A DNA stretch of 33,874 bases from an uncultured Clostridia bacterium (GTDB taxonomy: Bacteria > Bacillota > Clostridia > TANB77 > CAG-508): assembly GCA_949045875.1 (NCBI GenBank), contig CARPYP010000018.1, forward strand, positions 1 to 33,874. Reading direction: 5' to 3'. A program made the position numbers and the translations under genes. The first letter of the stretch is position 1. Each line of letters begins with the position of its first letter. This document shows, in pieces, positions 23,280-32,019 of the stretch. The notes beneath the pieces were generated by a model. The model was not told where the DNA came from, did not search any database, and saw only the letters and a list, made by a program, of their open reading frames with translations.

Positions 23280-24821
23280 TTATTTCGCATACTCTATTGC
23301 TCTAGATTCTCTTATTACATTAACTTTTATTTGTCCTGGATATTCCATTTCACTTTCTACACGTTTTGCTACATCTCTTGCCATTAATGTCATTTCTGCT
23401 TCTGAAACTTTTTCAGGTTTAACAATAATTCTTACTTCACGTCCTGCTTGGATTGCATAAGATTTATCAACGCCTTCAAAAGAATCTGCAATTTCTTCAA
23501 GTTTTTCCAATCTTTTTATATATGCTTCTAAGGTCTCTCTTCTTGCTCCAGGTCTTGATGCAGAAATTGCATCAGCAGCTTGTACTAGTACTGCCTCTAA
23601 AGTTAATGGTTCAACATCTCCATGATGTGCTTGTACCGCATTTATTACTAATTCATTTTCTTTGAATTTTTTAAGTACATCTACACCTATTTCCACATGT
23701 GTTCCTTCCATATCATGATCTAATGCTTTTCCTATATCATGTAATAACCCCGCTCTAGCTGCACGTTTAGAATCTAATCCCAATTCTTCAGCCATAATTC
23801 TTGCAAGATTCGATACCTCAATAGAATGATTTAATACATTCTGACCATAGCTTGTTCTATATTTTAATTTACCAATAAGTTTTATAAGTTCATTATTTAA
23901 TCCAATTACCCCAGTTTCAAGAGTTGCTCTTTCTCCTTCTGATTTAATCGTATTTGCAACTTCTTCTTTTGCTTTTTCAACTGTTTCTTCTATTTTCGCT
24001 GGATGTATTCTTCCATCTTCAATTAATTTCTCCAAAGCAATTTTAGCAACTTCTCTTCTTAATGGATCAAATCCTGATATAACTACTGCTTCTGGTGTAT
24101 CGTCTATAATTAAGTCTATTCCAGTTAATGTTTCTAATGCCTTTATATTTCTACCTTCACGACCGATAATTCTCCCCTTCATATCGTCATTTGGAAGAGC
24201 CACTATAGATACTGTAGTTTCTGCTGTATGATCTGCTGCACATTTTTGAACTGTATATGTTAATATTTCTTTTGCTTTCTTATTTGCCTCTTCTTTTATT
24301 TGGGTATCCATTTCTTTAAGTAAATTGGCTTTTTCAACTTTTAACTGTTTTTCTGCTTCCGTTAATAACATTGTTTTTGCATCTTCTTCTGATAATTTTG
24401 CAATTCTTTCAAGCTCAGATAGTTTTCTTTGCTCTAATTCTTCTAAATTCTTTTTTTGATTTTCAACATCTTGTACTTTTTTTTCTAATTCTTTTTCCTT
24501 TTGCTCAAAATTTTCAGTCCTTCTTTCAATGTTTTCTTCTCTCTTTGTTATTCTTGCTTCCTTAGCATTTAAATCACCTGTTCTCTGTCTAATCTCTTTT
24601 TCTAAGTCTTCCTTGGCACTTATTATTTCTTCTTTTGCCTTAAAAACCTCTTCTTTTTTTATTGTTTCTGCTTCCTTTTGGGCTAAATCTAATATTCTTT
24701 TTGCTTCTCCCTCTGCTCCTTCTACTTTAGACTCTGCTATTCTTTTTCTAATTAATACTCCTAATGGAATAAAAACTATTGCTGAGATTATAAGAGTGGC
24801 GATTATGGCAATTATTTCCAT
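23280..24821 (-). CDS. rny: Ribonuclease Y
   Basis: The 513-residue membrane-anchored endoribonuclease starts mRNA decay in Firmicutes. It has an N-terminal membrane segment (about 2-22), a long Glu/Lys/Arg-rich coiled coil (about 30-180), a KH domain with G-R-I-I-G-R-E-G-R-N (about 216-225) and an HD hydrolase domain with L-L-H-D-I-G-K (His361-Asp362). The length fits the family. The ATG at 24819-24821 is preferred because AGAGGA stands 6 nt upstream. An in-frame ATG two codons earlier directly abuts that AGAGGA. The gene has its own consensus promoter about 200 bp upstream and a long leader with a hairpin. It is followed by the strong terminator at 23211-23257. Confidence 0.96.
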   Translation of the reverse strand: MEIIAIIATLIISAIVFIPLGVLIRKRIAESKVEGAEGEAKRILDLAQKEAETIKKEEVFKAKEEIISAKEDLEKEIRQRTGDLNAKEARITKREENIERRTENFEQKEKELEKKVQDVENQKKNLEELEQRKLSELERIAKLSEEDAKTMLLTEAEKQLKVEKANLLKEMDTQIKEEANKKAKEILTYTVQKCAADHTAETTVSIVALPNDDMKGRIIGREGRNIKALETLTGIDLIIDDTPEAVVISGFDPLRREVAKIALEKLIEDGRIHPAKIEETVEKAKEEVANTIKSEGERATLETGVIGLNNELIKLIGKLKYRTSYGQNVLNHSIEVSNLARIMAEELGLDSKRAARAGLLHDIGKALDHDMEGTHVEIGVDVLKKFKENELVINAVQAHHGDVEPLTLEAVLVQAADAISASRPGARRETLEAYIKRLEKLEEIADSFEGVDKSYAIQAGREVRIIVKPEKVSEAEMTLMARDVAKRVESEMEYPGQIKVNVIRESRAIEYAK

Positions 24822-24947
24822 ATTCATTCCTCTTTTCTATTAAATTTTCAATGTTCAGATAATATATATAACTAATATTTTTTATATTGTATAAGTTTTA
24901 TTTGTATTATAAAAGCTTTATACAAAATAAATATAGCGAATATTATA

Positions 24948-24976
24948 GTTTCTTAAATAATTTATTATTTAGAAAC
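24948..24976 (-). other. Leader hairpin of rny mRNA
   Basis: On the minus strand GTTTCT-AAATAA pairs with TTATTT-(A)-AGAAAC, a 12-bp stem with one bulged A and a 4-nt loop. It sits in the roughly 190-nt 5' leader of rny. It is AT-rich but long enough to form. It may influence stability of the message of this RNase. Confidence 0.4.
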
Positions 24977-25023
24977 TGTTAATTCGGTTATTATTTACTT
25001 AGAATATATTTAACCTAGTATAT

Positions 25024-25052
25024 ATTTTATATGTAATATTGCCAACTGTCAA
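25024..25052 (-). promoter_or_regulatory. Promoter of rny
   Basis: On the minus strand TTGACA (25047-25052) and TAAAAT (25024-25029) are 17 bp apart. The upstream context is an A-rich tract followed by TACTTGACA, as in the asnB promoter. Confidence 0.7.
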
Positions 25053-25094
25053 GTATTTTTTTATTTTATTTTTGTAGTTATGGTAATACAATTA

Positions 25095-25122
25095 AAAGAA
25101 GCATAAATTTCTATGCTTCTTT
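25095..25122 (-). terminator. Intrinsic terminator after copZ
   Basis: AAAGAAGCATA (25095-25105) and TATGCTTCTTT (25112-25122) form an 11-bp stem with a 6-nt loop. The stem ends in TTTT on the minus strand, 13 bp past the copZ stop codon. Confidence 0.8.
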
Positions 25123-25135
25123 CAATTTCTTCCAA

Positions 25136-25363
25136 CTAATCTCTAACCTCTAGTACATTATATCCCAAATTCTCTATTGTTTCCTTTAAAACTTTTTCAT
25201 CAACTTTTTCTTTTAATATAATTTCTGCCTTTTTCTCTTCAAGTATTACCTTTACTGATTTTACTTGTTTTATTCCTTTTAATTCTTCTTCTACTTTTTT
25301 TGCACAATGCATGCAGTGCATACCATCTATGAACATTGTCTTAATTATTTTTTCTCCAAACAT
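25136..25363 (-). CDS. copZ: Heavy-metal-associated copper chaperone
   Basis: The 75-residue product is a single HMA ferredoxin-like domain with the metal site G-M-H-C-M-H-C near residues 13-19. It carries Cu(I) in the cytoplasm and hands it to CopA. The extra His and Met around the cysteines are notable. The ATG at 25361-25363 is chosen because AAAGGTG stands 6 nt upstream. An in-frame GTG nine bases earlier overlaps that site and the end of copA. It starts 5 nt after the copA stop codon and ends before a strong terminator, so it is the last gene of a copA-copZ operon. Confidence 0.92.
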   Translation of the reverse strand: MFGEKIIKTMFIDGMHCMHCAKKVEEELKGIKQVKSVKVILEEKKAEIILKEKVDEKVLKETIENLGYNVLEVRD

Positions 25364-25368
25364 AACAT

Positions 25369-27582
25369 TCACCTTTCCAATTTTATATATTTTAATCTTA
25401 AAGCATTTAGTATTACTGTAAAACTACTAAGTATCATAGTAAATCCAGCTATCATTGGATTTATAGATATTCCAATAGGTTTTAATAATCCCATGGAAAT
25501 TGGTATCATTAAGCTATTATAGAAAAATGCCCAAAATAAATTTTGTTTGATATTTCTTATTGTTTTTTTACTAATGTTAATTAAATCTAAAATCTTATTT
25601 AAATCGTCTTTCATTAAAATAACATCAGATGAATCCATTGCTATATCTGTTCCACTATTAACACTTACACCAATATCAGCATTTGCTAAAGCTGGACTAT
25701 CATTTATACCATCCCCACACATCATTACATTTTTATTTTCTTCTTTTAGTTTTTTTATAGTTTCAGCTTTTTGTGATGGTAAAACATTTGAAATTACAAT
25801 TGAAATGCCAATATTCTTCGCTATAATATTAGCTGTCTCTTTATTATCTCCTGTAAGCATTATTGCTTCTATTTTACTTTTTTTCAATTTTTCTATAACT
25901 TTTTTTGCATTTTCTCTTACAATATCATTCACTCCAATAATTGAAATTATAGTTTTGTTCTTTACTACATATATAATGCTATTTCCATTTTCTGCCAGTC
26001 TTCTTTCATCTTCTAAATGATTATTTTCTATTTCAAATCGTTTTAATATTTTTTCATTTCCTAATATTATTTCTTCTCCATTTATTGTTCCTGTAATTCC
26101 ATATCCACTCATATTGTTAAAATCTTCCACTTGTAATGTCTCTATTTTATTTTCTTTTAAATAATCTACAAACGCCTTACTTATTGGATGAGTAGATTTT
26201 GTTTCTATGCTTCCAGCAAGCTTTAAAACTTCCTTATCATCTAAATCGCTATAATTAATAATGCTTGCTATTTTTAGTTTTCCATAAGTTAAAGTTCCAG
26301 TCTTGTCAAAGACTATTGTATCTATTTTTTCTGCATTTTCTAATATTTCACTCTTTTTAACTAATATTCCATTAACTGCACATATTCCTTCACTTACTAC
26401 TATTGCTAGTGGTGTTGCTAATCCAAGTGCACATGGACATGCTACTACCAAAATTGTTACAAATGTATTTATTGCTTCATTAAATGTAAATTTTAGCATT
26501 AAATAAATTATTAATGTTAAAATAGCAAGAACAATAACTATAGGTACAAAATATCCACTAACTTTGTCTGCTATTTTTGCAATTGGCGCTTTTGTATTTG
26601 TTGCTTCTACTACTAATCTAACAATTTCAGATATAGTAGATTCCTTTCCTATTTTTTCTGCTTTATATTCTAAATATCCATCATAATTAATACTTCCTGC
26701 AATAACTTTATTCCCTATACTTTTACTAATTGGTTTACTTTCGCCTGTTATAAATGTTTCATCTAAATGTGCTTTTCCACTTGTTATCTTTCCATCTACT
26801 GCAATTTTATCTCCTGCATAAGAAATAACTATATCTCCTTTTTTTATTTCATCTATGGTAACTTCTCTTTCTTCTCCATTTACTTTTATAATTGCACTAT
26901 TAGGAGTAATCTGAACTAATTTCTTTATTGCTTCTTTTGTCTTATCTTTACTAATTCCATCTACATATCTACCAAGTTTTACAAAGAATATAACAATGGC
27001 AGCTGATTCAAAGTATAAATTTTCTACATAAAAATTTTGACCTTTATAAATCATTATCATTCCATATATACTATAAAAATAACTACTAAGTACTCCTATC
27101 ATAACTAATGTATCCATATTAGGTGCTTTATGTTGCAAATTTTTTATTCCATTTTTTATAATATCAAATCCATATATCAAAAAAGCTGTTGTTAAAATAA
27201 ATAAAACTATTGTATAAATCAAAGGCTGTTTATGCATATTGAGCTTATCTATTATTGGTAATCCCATCATATGTCCCATTGAAATATACAGTAAAATAAT
27301 TGCTAATACTCCATATACAATAAACTTTATTTTTTCATTTTTATTTCTTGTTTCTTCAATTTCATTATTGTATATTCCTAAGCTTTTGAAGCCTGCTTCT
27401 TTTATAAAGTTTTCTACTTTTTTTAGATTTAAAATGTTTTCATCAAATTCAATTAAAGCATTTGCCATTACTAAATTTACACTTGCACTATTTATTCCTT
27501 CTTGCTTATTTAAATATTTCTCTAATCCATTTGAACATGCACTGCAACTCATACCATCTATTCTTAAAATTATTTTCTTCAT
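25369..27582 (-). CDS. copA: Copper-exporting P1B-type ATPase
   Basis: The 737-residue transporter has one N-terminal HMA domain with C-S-A-C (13-16) and eight predicted membrane segments. The transmembrane metal site is C-P-C (382-384). The phosphorylation motif is D-K-T-G-T, with Asp426. It also has the T-H-P motif of the nucleotide domain and the hinge G-D-G-I-N-D. The C-P-C motif and nearby conserved residues fit Cu(I) efflux (CopA type). GGAGGGG lies 2-3 nt before the ATG. It is transcribed from a promoter at 27613-27641, divergent from the DUF4912 gene. No CsoR or CopY regulator gene is nearby, and no TACA-N2-TGTA cop box is seen in its promoter. Confidence 0.95.
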   Translation of the reverse strand: MKKIILRIDGMSCSACSNGLEKYLNKQEGINSASVNLVMANALIEFDENILNLKKVENFIKEAGFKSLGIYNNEIEETRNKNEKIKFIVYGVLAIILLYISMGHMMGLPIIDKLNMHKQPLIYTIVLFILTTAFLIYGFDIIKNGIKNLQHKAPNMDTLVMIGVLSSYFYSIYGMIMIYKGQNFYVENLYFESAAIVIFFVKLGRYVDGISKDKTKEAIKKLVQITPNSAIIKVNGEEREVTIDEIKKGDIVISYAGDKIAVDGKITSGKAHLDETFITGESKPISKSIGNKVIAGSINYDGYLEYKAEKIGKESTISEIVRLVVEATNTKAPIAKIADKVSGYFVPIVIVLAILTLIIYLMLKFTFNEAINTFVTILVVACPCALGLATPLAIVVSEGICAVNGILVKKSEILENAEKIDTIVFDKTGTLTYGKLKIASIINYSDLDDKEVLKLAGSIETKSTHPISKAFVDYLKENKIETLQVEDFNNMSGYGITGTINGEEIILGNEKILKRFEIENNHLEDERRLAENGNSIIYVVKNKTIISIIGVNDIVRENAKKVIEKLKKSKIEAIMLTGDNKETANIIAKNIGISIVISNVLPSQKAETIKKLKEENKNVMMCGDGINDSPALANADIGVSVNSGTDIAMDSSDVILMKDDLNKILDLINISKKTIRNIKQNLFWAFFYNSLMIPISMGLLKPIGISINPMIAGFTMILSSFTVILNALRLKYIKLER

Positions 27583-27612
27583 TACCCCTCCTTATATTTA
27601 CTTGCTTTTAAT

Positions 27613-27641
27613 AGTATAACTCGATTTATTTTTATTTACAA
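27613..27641 (-). promoter_or_regulatory. Promoter of copA-copZ
   Basis: On the minus strand TTGTAA (27636-27641) and TATACT (27613-27618) are separated by 17 bp. It lies about 30 bp before the copA start. No clear dyad overlaps it. Confidence 0.6.
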
Positions 27642-27670
27642 TATTTATATTGATTTTTTTGTGTTTTCTA

Positions 27671-27699
27671 TTGAATTAATTATTTTTTTGATATATTAT
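27671..27699 (+). promoter_or_regulatory. Promoter of the DUF4912-GH57 genes
   Basis: TTGAAT (27671-27676) and TATTAT (27694-27699) are 17 bp apart on the plus strand. The start codon is 43 bp downstream. It diverges from the copA promoter. Confidence 0.6.
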
Positions 27700-27742
27700 A
27701 TACTATGTTTTAATATATTTTTACTAAGGAGGAAGTAAAATC

Positions 27743-28585
27743 ATGTCAAGAGTTACAAGAAAAGAAAAAAAACAAGATTTTATAAATGATGAAAATAAAG
27801 AAGTTAAGAAGGATATAACAACAAAAACAAATGCGGTATCTACTCAAAAAACAAAAAATAGTGCTAATAAGAAAAGCACTACTAAATCTAATATAAAAAA
27901 GGCTTCTACTAAAAACAGTACCACATCTAAAAAGAATACCGCCAAAGCTACTAGTAATGATAATAATTCAATCATTCCCCAAAAACCTTCCCCTATGTTA
28001 GAATATTATGATTTACCTTATAGATATAATCAAACTATAGTTAGAATTTTAGCCCAAACTCCTACAACCTTGTTTGTATATTGGGATATTTCTGATGATG
28101 ATAGAATGATTTTTATAGAAAAATATGGTCAAAATTTTTTCAATATTACAAAACCTGTTTTACTTATTCATAACAAAACTAAAAATATTTCCTTTGAGGT
28201 TGAAATTAATGATTTTGCTAATAGTTGGTATTTACATATGCAAGAACCAGATTGTGAATATGAAATAGAACTTGGAAGACGTAATATTGAAAATCCTTCT
28301 AAATACACTTATGTTTCTTCTTCTAATAAACTAATTTCACCTAATGACCATGTATTATTTGAAGAAACTGATTTTACAAATATTAAATTCAAAAATGTAA
28401 AAACTGGTACTATGGATAATAAAGATTTTGGCAGTATACGTTTTATGACAAATGTAGAAAATATACTTAATAAGAAACACAAAATTTACCAATTTTATAA
28501 TAATTTTTATAAAGATGAAATTCTAGAAAATAGTAAAATGTTTTCTAATCCATCTTCTAGTAATCCTTCATCTGAAATGTTTTAA
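27743..28585 (+). CDS. DUF4912 domain protein
   Basis: The 280-residue protein has a Lys/Thr/Ser/Asn-rich, probably disordered N-terminus (1-80). A DUF4912 domain follows (about 85-205) with L-P-x-R-Y-x-x-x, L-F-V-Y-W-D-I-S, and W-Y-L-H segments and a G-R-R motif. An acidic Asn/Ser-rich tail comes last. The domain has an Ig-like, possibly carbohydrate-related role that has not been worked out. It is very often encoded directly before the GH57 branching enzyme, as here, so a shared role in glycogen or glucan metabolism is likely. AAGGAGGAAG lies about 7 nt before the ATG. Confidence 0.82.
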   Translation: MSRVTRKEKKQDFINDENKEVKKDITTKTNAVSTQKTKNSANKKSTTKSNIKKASTKNSTTSKKNTAKATSNDNNSIIPQKPSPMLEYYDLPYRYNQTIVRILAQTPTTLFVYWDISDDDRMIFIEKYGQNFFNITKPVLLIHNKTKNISFEVEINDFANSWYLHMQEPDCEYEIELGRRNIENPSKYTYVSSSNKLISPNDHVLFEETDFTNIKFKNVKTGTMDNKDFGSIRFMTNVENILNKKHKIYQFYNNFYKDEILENSKMFSNPSSSNPSSEMF

Positions 28586-28623
28586 TATTTTAGAAGAAAG
28601 AAAGTGGTCTTGCTATCTAAGCA

Positions 28624-28674
28624 CCTTCGATACAGAATTTTGAAAAGCAAATTTTTCATGTTGGCTACCACTAC
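28624..28674. repeat. Intergenic hairpin repeat, copy 2
   Basis: This stretch lies between the DUF4912 gene and the GH57 gene. It has CCTTCG, GCAAATTT, CATG and CTAC in the same order and, within one or two bases, the same spacing as 6120-6172. The hairpin is imperfect here (AATTTTG against AAATTTTT). Flanking AGTGGT (28603-28608) and ACCACT (28667-28672) are inverted and could close a larger stem. Confidence 0.45.
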
Positions 28675-28706
28675 AGTAGCTTAATTTAATAAAAGGAGAA
28701 TTATTT

Positions 28707-30305
28707 ATGACTACTAATGAAAAAGGTTATGTTTGTTTTATATTACATGCACATCTACCATTTGTGCACCACCCAGAAAGTGAAGATTATTTAGAAGAAC
28801 AGTGGTTATTTGAAGCAATCTCTGAAACTTACATACCTTTACTAAAAAATTTTAAAAAATTAGAAAATGAGAGGGTTAATTTTAGAATAACTATGTCTAT
28901 GACTCCTCCTCTTCTATCTATGCTTAATAATAAAATGTTACAAAAACGTTATATAAAATATCTTAAACAACATATTGAACTTTCAAAAAAAGAACTTATT
29001 CGTAATAAAGGTAATGATAAAGTTTGTGAATTAGCAAACTATTACCTAAATAGATATTCAGATGATTTATATATTTTTAAAGAGATATATAATTGTAATT
29101 TAATAGAGGGTTTTAAGTATTTTCAAGATATTGGTTTTCTTGAAATTATTACTTGTGGCGCAACACACGGTTATTTTCCTATCCTCTATTTAAATGAAAA
29201 AACAGTTCGTGCACAAATTGCAGTTGGTGTTCAGACTTATGAAAAATATTTTGGAAGAAAACCTAGGGGAATTTGGCTTCCTGAGTGTGGATATGTTCCA
29301 GAAGCCGATAAATATCTTAAAGAATTTGGAATTCAATATATAATAACAGAAACACATGGAATTTTATATGCTAATCCTACTCCTGTATATGGTACTTTTG
29401 CACCTATTGTTTCTCCTAATGGTATAATTGCATTTGGTAGAGATCTAGAATCTTCTAGACAGGTTTGGAGCTCTATAAACGGATATCCAGGCGACCCCAA
29501 TTATCGTGAATTTTATAGGGATGTTGGTTATGATGCACCTTATGATTATATAAAACCATATATAGCTAATAATGGTGTTAGAGTTAATACTCAAATTAAA
29601 TATTATAGAATTACTGGAAAAACTGAAAACAAAGATTATTATAATATTAAATGGGCTATGGATTCTGTAGAAAAGCAAGCTGGTCACTTTTTTGATTGTA
29701 GACAATCTCAAATTAGTTATCTCTACTCCCAAATGGATGGAAAAAAACCTATAATAGTTTGCCCTTATGATGCTGAACTTTATGGGCATTGGTGGTATGA
29801 AGGACCAGATTGGTTATACCTTTTGTTTAAAAAAATATATTATGATAAATGTGATTACAAATTAATTACACCTAGTGAATATATTGACTTATACCCTGAA
29901 ATTCAAGAATGTATACCTTGTAGGTCGAGTTGGGGTGCTAATGGTTATAGTGAGGTTTGGCTAAACCCTTTAAATGATTATGTTCATAAACATTATCATA
30001 TTGCTGGTGATAGAATGGTTGAACTTGCAAATTTATTTCCTAATGAGCCTAAAACTAGTCTAAAACGTAAAGCCTTAAATCAATGCGCTAGAGAATTGTT
30101 GCTTGCACAAAGTAGTGATTGGAATTTTATTATTACAAATCAAACAATGGTTGATTATGCTCATAAAAGAATAAAAGAACATATTGGTAGATTTACTAAA
30201 CTATATTATCAAATTAAAAATGATGAAATTGATAAAATATTTCTAAATGAAATTTCAAAAAAAGATAAAGTTTTTGCAGATATTGATTATATGATTTACA
30301 AATAA
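28707..30305 (+). CDS. GH57 1,4-alpha-glucan branching enzyme
   Basis: The 532-residue protein belongs to the GH57/DUF1957 branching enzymes. It begins with H-A-H-L-P-F-V and carries the catalytic nucleophile Glu193 in W-L-P-E-C-G-Y and the acid/base Asp355 in P-Y-D-A-E-L-Y-G-H-W-W. C-terminal helices follow, with S-S-W-G-x-N-G-Y and an R-E-L-L-L-A-Q-S-S-D-W segment. It creates alpha-1,6 branches in glycogen-like polymers in the cytoplasm. Homologues are usually of this length. GGAG lies 8 nt before the ATG. It follows the DUF4912 gene after 121 bp that contain repeat copy 2, and ends in a terminator. Confidence 0.93.
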   Translation: MTTNEKGYVCFILHAHLPFVHHPESEDYLEEQWLFEAISETYIPLLKNFKKLENERVNFRITMSMTPPLLSMLNNKMLQKRYIKYLKQHIELSKKELIRNKGNDKVCELANYYLNRYSDDLYIFKEIYNCNLIEGFKYFQDIGFLEIITCGATHGYFPILYLNEKTVRAQIAVGVQTYEKYFGRKPRGIWLPECGYVPEADKYLKEFGIQYIITETHGILYANPTPVYGTFAPIVSPNGIIAFGRDLESSRQVWSSINGYPGDPNYREFYRDVGYDAPYDYIKPYIANNGVRVNTQIKYYRITGKTENKDYYNIKWAMDSVEKQAGHFFDCRQSQISYLYSQMDGKKPIIVCPYDAELYGHWWYEGPDWLYLLFKKIYYDKCDYKLITPSEYIDLYPEIQECIPCRSSWGANGYSEVWLNPLNDYVHKHYHIAGDRMVELANLFPNEPKTSLKRKALNQCARELLLAQSSDWNFIITNQTMVDYAHKRIKEHIGRFTKLYYQIKNDEIDKIFLNEISKKDKVFADIDYMIYK

Positions 30306-30337
30306 CTTTATGCTTTTATTTTATCAAATAATAAAAG

Positions 30338-30372
30338 AACCACATATGCTCTGCCAAGCTTTGTGGTTTTTA
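30338..30372 (+). terminator. Intrinsic terminator after the GH57 gene
   Basis: AACCACA (30338-30344) and TGTGGTT (30362-30368) form a 7-bp stem, with a 17-nt loop and a T run (30367-30371). Confidence 0.7.
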
Positions 30373-30499
30373 TCTATTAATATATACATTTAATTGCCGT
30401 TCTTATTATGAAAACCAAAAATTAAAAGCACATTCTTGTGCATAAATATATTAAAGCATTAAAATATCGTATAATCTATGCAAATAGTTATTTTCGTTA

Positions 30500-30574
30500 T
30501 TTTAATGCAATTTATTTTTTTAATGCAATTATTTTTTACGTTTTAATGCGATTTTAATGCGATTTTAATGCGAT
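30500..30574. repeat. Iteron-like TTTTAATGC repeats
   Basis: TTTTAATGC(A/G)A occurs five times in direct orientation, starting at 30500, 30518, 30541, 30552 and 30563. The last three are perfect 11-bp tandem copies of TTTTAATGCGA, one helical turn apart. An inverted copy GCATTAAAA lies at 30456-30464. Such arrays are typical of replication-initiator or regulator binding sites. Confidence 0.6.
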
Positions 30575-30757
30575 TTTTAAAATAATTAATAAAAAGTAAT
30601 AAAAAATTATATAGAATAAAAAATTAAGAAATAAAAAAGCTGTTGAAATTAAGCCATTTTAAAAGCATAATACATTTTAATAACTTTTTATAAAATATAA
30701 TAAAAACAAATTTCATGGAGCGAACGTCGTAGTTATCTACAACTTTTCTCTCTTGAC

Positions 30758-30777
30758 GATTGATACAAATATCAATC
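30758..30777. promoter_or_regulatory. Perfect dyad, operator-like
   Basis: GATTGATA (30758-30765) and TATCAATC (30770-30777) are perfect 8-bp arms around CAAA. No confident promoter overlaps it, and the binding protein is unknown. Confidence 0.4.
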
Positions 30778-30874
30778 AATTTACTAAAGTATATCATATT
30801 TTTTATAAATTACAATAAAATTATAACAAAATTATAAAAAAGTTTAATTTGTTCATTACAAAAACATAGGACAA

Positions 30875-30912
30875 GAGAGGTTGAAATTTGCATTGACAAA
30901 AATCTACCTCTC
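30875..30912 (-). terminator. Inverted repeat after the WG-repeat gene
   Basis: GAGAGGT (30875-30881) and ACCTCTC (30906-30912) form a 7-bp stem with a 24-nt loop, starting 13 bp past the WG gene stop codon. No strong T run follows on the minus strand, so termination is uncertain. Confidence 0.4.
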
Positions 30913-30924
30913 CTTTAGAGTTAA

Positions 30925-31914
30925 CTATGCTAACAAAGATTTTTTTACTTCTTGCAGTTCGTGGTCAGGAATTTCAATAGGTTTACCACTATAATCAATC
31001 ACTGACCAAGTTCCACCTCCAATGTACTTTGCATGGGTATGATAAACAGACCATTTTTTAAGTTCTTCGTCATATTCATGTTTTTCTGAATACTTACCTC
31101 TAGCTGTGATGTATCCTTTCAAATACTCGCCATCGTTGATAACAGCAATATAATCAGGAAATGCAATCAACTGCTTTACCGTTTTAACTTTTTTGCCATC
31201 TTCTTCTCTTGTTAGAGTAAAGATGTTAATACCAGTTCTGTCAATCCAAGAACAATCAAAAACTATTTCGTATCCTTTCTTGCTAACAATCTTACAGTTC
31301 GAGTCTGATATCTCTCTGCAATTATAGCCATAGTGCCAAGAGCCTCCTTCAAACATAATAGCAAAATCTCCTACGAAGTGAGAATCCAATAGATATTTGG
31401 GTTTAATAATCATATTTCCGTTTACATCTATCATTCCCCACTTGTCTTTGATACAAACAGGAGCAAATCCATCTTTGAAAAACTCAACTTCATCGTAAGC
31501 AGGTTCTACTTGTGTTTTGCCAGTTTTGACATTTACAAATCCCCATTTCTTGTCAATCGCAACTGGAATAAGGTCTTCACTTAATTTGTCTAGTCTTATG
31601 CCACCCCAGCAGAAATCAACCACAATAGAGCCGTCATGTTTGATTAAACCGTATAAACCATTCTTTTTCAAATCAAGATATTCACGGTTTCCAGTCCATA
31701 ATACTGTATCATTCACATGAAGCTCCCTATCATAGATAATGGGTATTACAATTTCACCATTGCTATCTGCAAATCCAAGTTTTCCGTCAAGTTCTACAGG
31801 ATACAATTCAAAATGAGCTTCGCCTATCCAGTCATACCCCTGAGTTTCTAAAACTCCTTTTTTCCGAAAGTAGTACTTTTTAACTACTTCGAAGTTTTTC
31901 TCTGCTTTAGCCAT
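30925..31914 (-). CDS. WG-repeat protein
   Basis: The 329-residue protein contains four WG/KWG-type repeats in its first half: G-K-L-G-F-A-D, G-L-Y-G-L-I-K, K-K-W-G-F-V-N and D-K-W-G-M-I-D. Each is followed by a turn and an I-(I/V)-x-P-x-Y-D-like strand. The second half has degenerate repeats with Trp and Gly. Such repeats form beta-propeller-like or solenoid binding surfaces, and no catalytic site is seen. There is no signal peptide, so it is probably cytoplasmic. The ATG at 31912-31914 has AAAGGAG 8 nt upstream, and an in-frame GTG six codons earlier overlaps that site. The gene is visibly richer in G and C than its neighbours, which suggests separate acquisition. It has its own promoter. 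Confidence 0.85.
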   Translation of the reverse strand: MAKAEKNFEVVKKYYFRKKGVLETQGYDWIGEAHFELYPVELDGKLGFADSNGEIVIPIIYDRELHVNDTVLWTGNREYLDLKKNGLYGLIKHDGSIVVDFCWGGIRLDKLSEDLIPVAIDKKWGFVNVKTGKTQVEPAYDEVEFFKDGFAPVCIKDKWGMIDVNGNMIIKPKYLLDSHFVGDFAIMFEGGSWHYGYNCREISDSNCKIVSKKGYEIVFDCSWIDRTGINIFTLTREEDGKKVKTVKQLIAFPDYIAVINDGEYLKGYITARGKYSEKHEYDEELKKWSVYHTHAKYIGGGTWSVIDYSGKPIEIPDHELQEVKKSLLA

Positions 31915-32019
31915 AATAAAAACTCCTTTCACAAGTCCATATCTCTAAATTATCAGAGATACTTATTGAATAGACACATTTATTATATTTCGCTGTGCCC
32001 ACGAACATTTTACTCCAAT

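Larger units (their letters stand above)
30306..30924. other. 619-bp gene-free region with repeats
   Basis: No gene is seen here. From left to right it holds the GH57 terminator, a small GCACA/TGTGC hairpin (30428-30441), and an inverted repeat copy GCATTAAAA (30456-30464). The tandem TTTTAATGC repeats (30500-30574), a dyad at 30758-30777 and an inverted repeat at 30875-30912 follow. It separates the chromosomal genes from the mobilisation-type genes. Confidence 0.6.

Noticed and set aside
27583..27742. CopY-type cop box (TACA-N2-TGTA) upstream of copA
   Set aside because: No such dyad is present. TTACAATATTT lacks the TGTA half. The nearby BlaI has no metal-binding C-x-C motif.
29445..29789. 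114-codon minus-strand frame inside the GH57 gene
   Set aside because: It is antisense to well-conserved catalytic sequence and has no ribosome binding site.
30541..30574. CRISPR array
   Set aside because: The units are 11 bp, directly adjacent and without spacers, so they are tandem repeats and not a CRISPR array.
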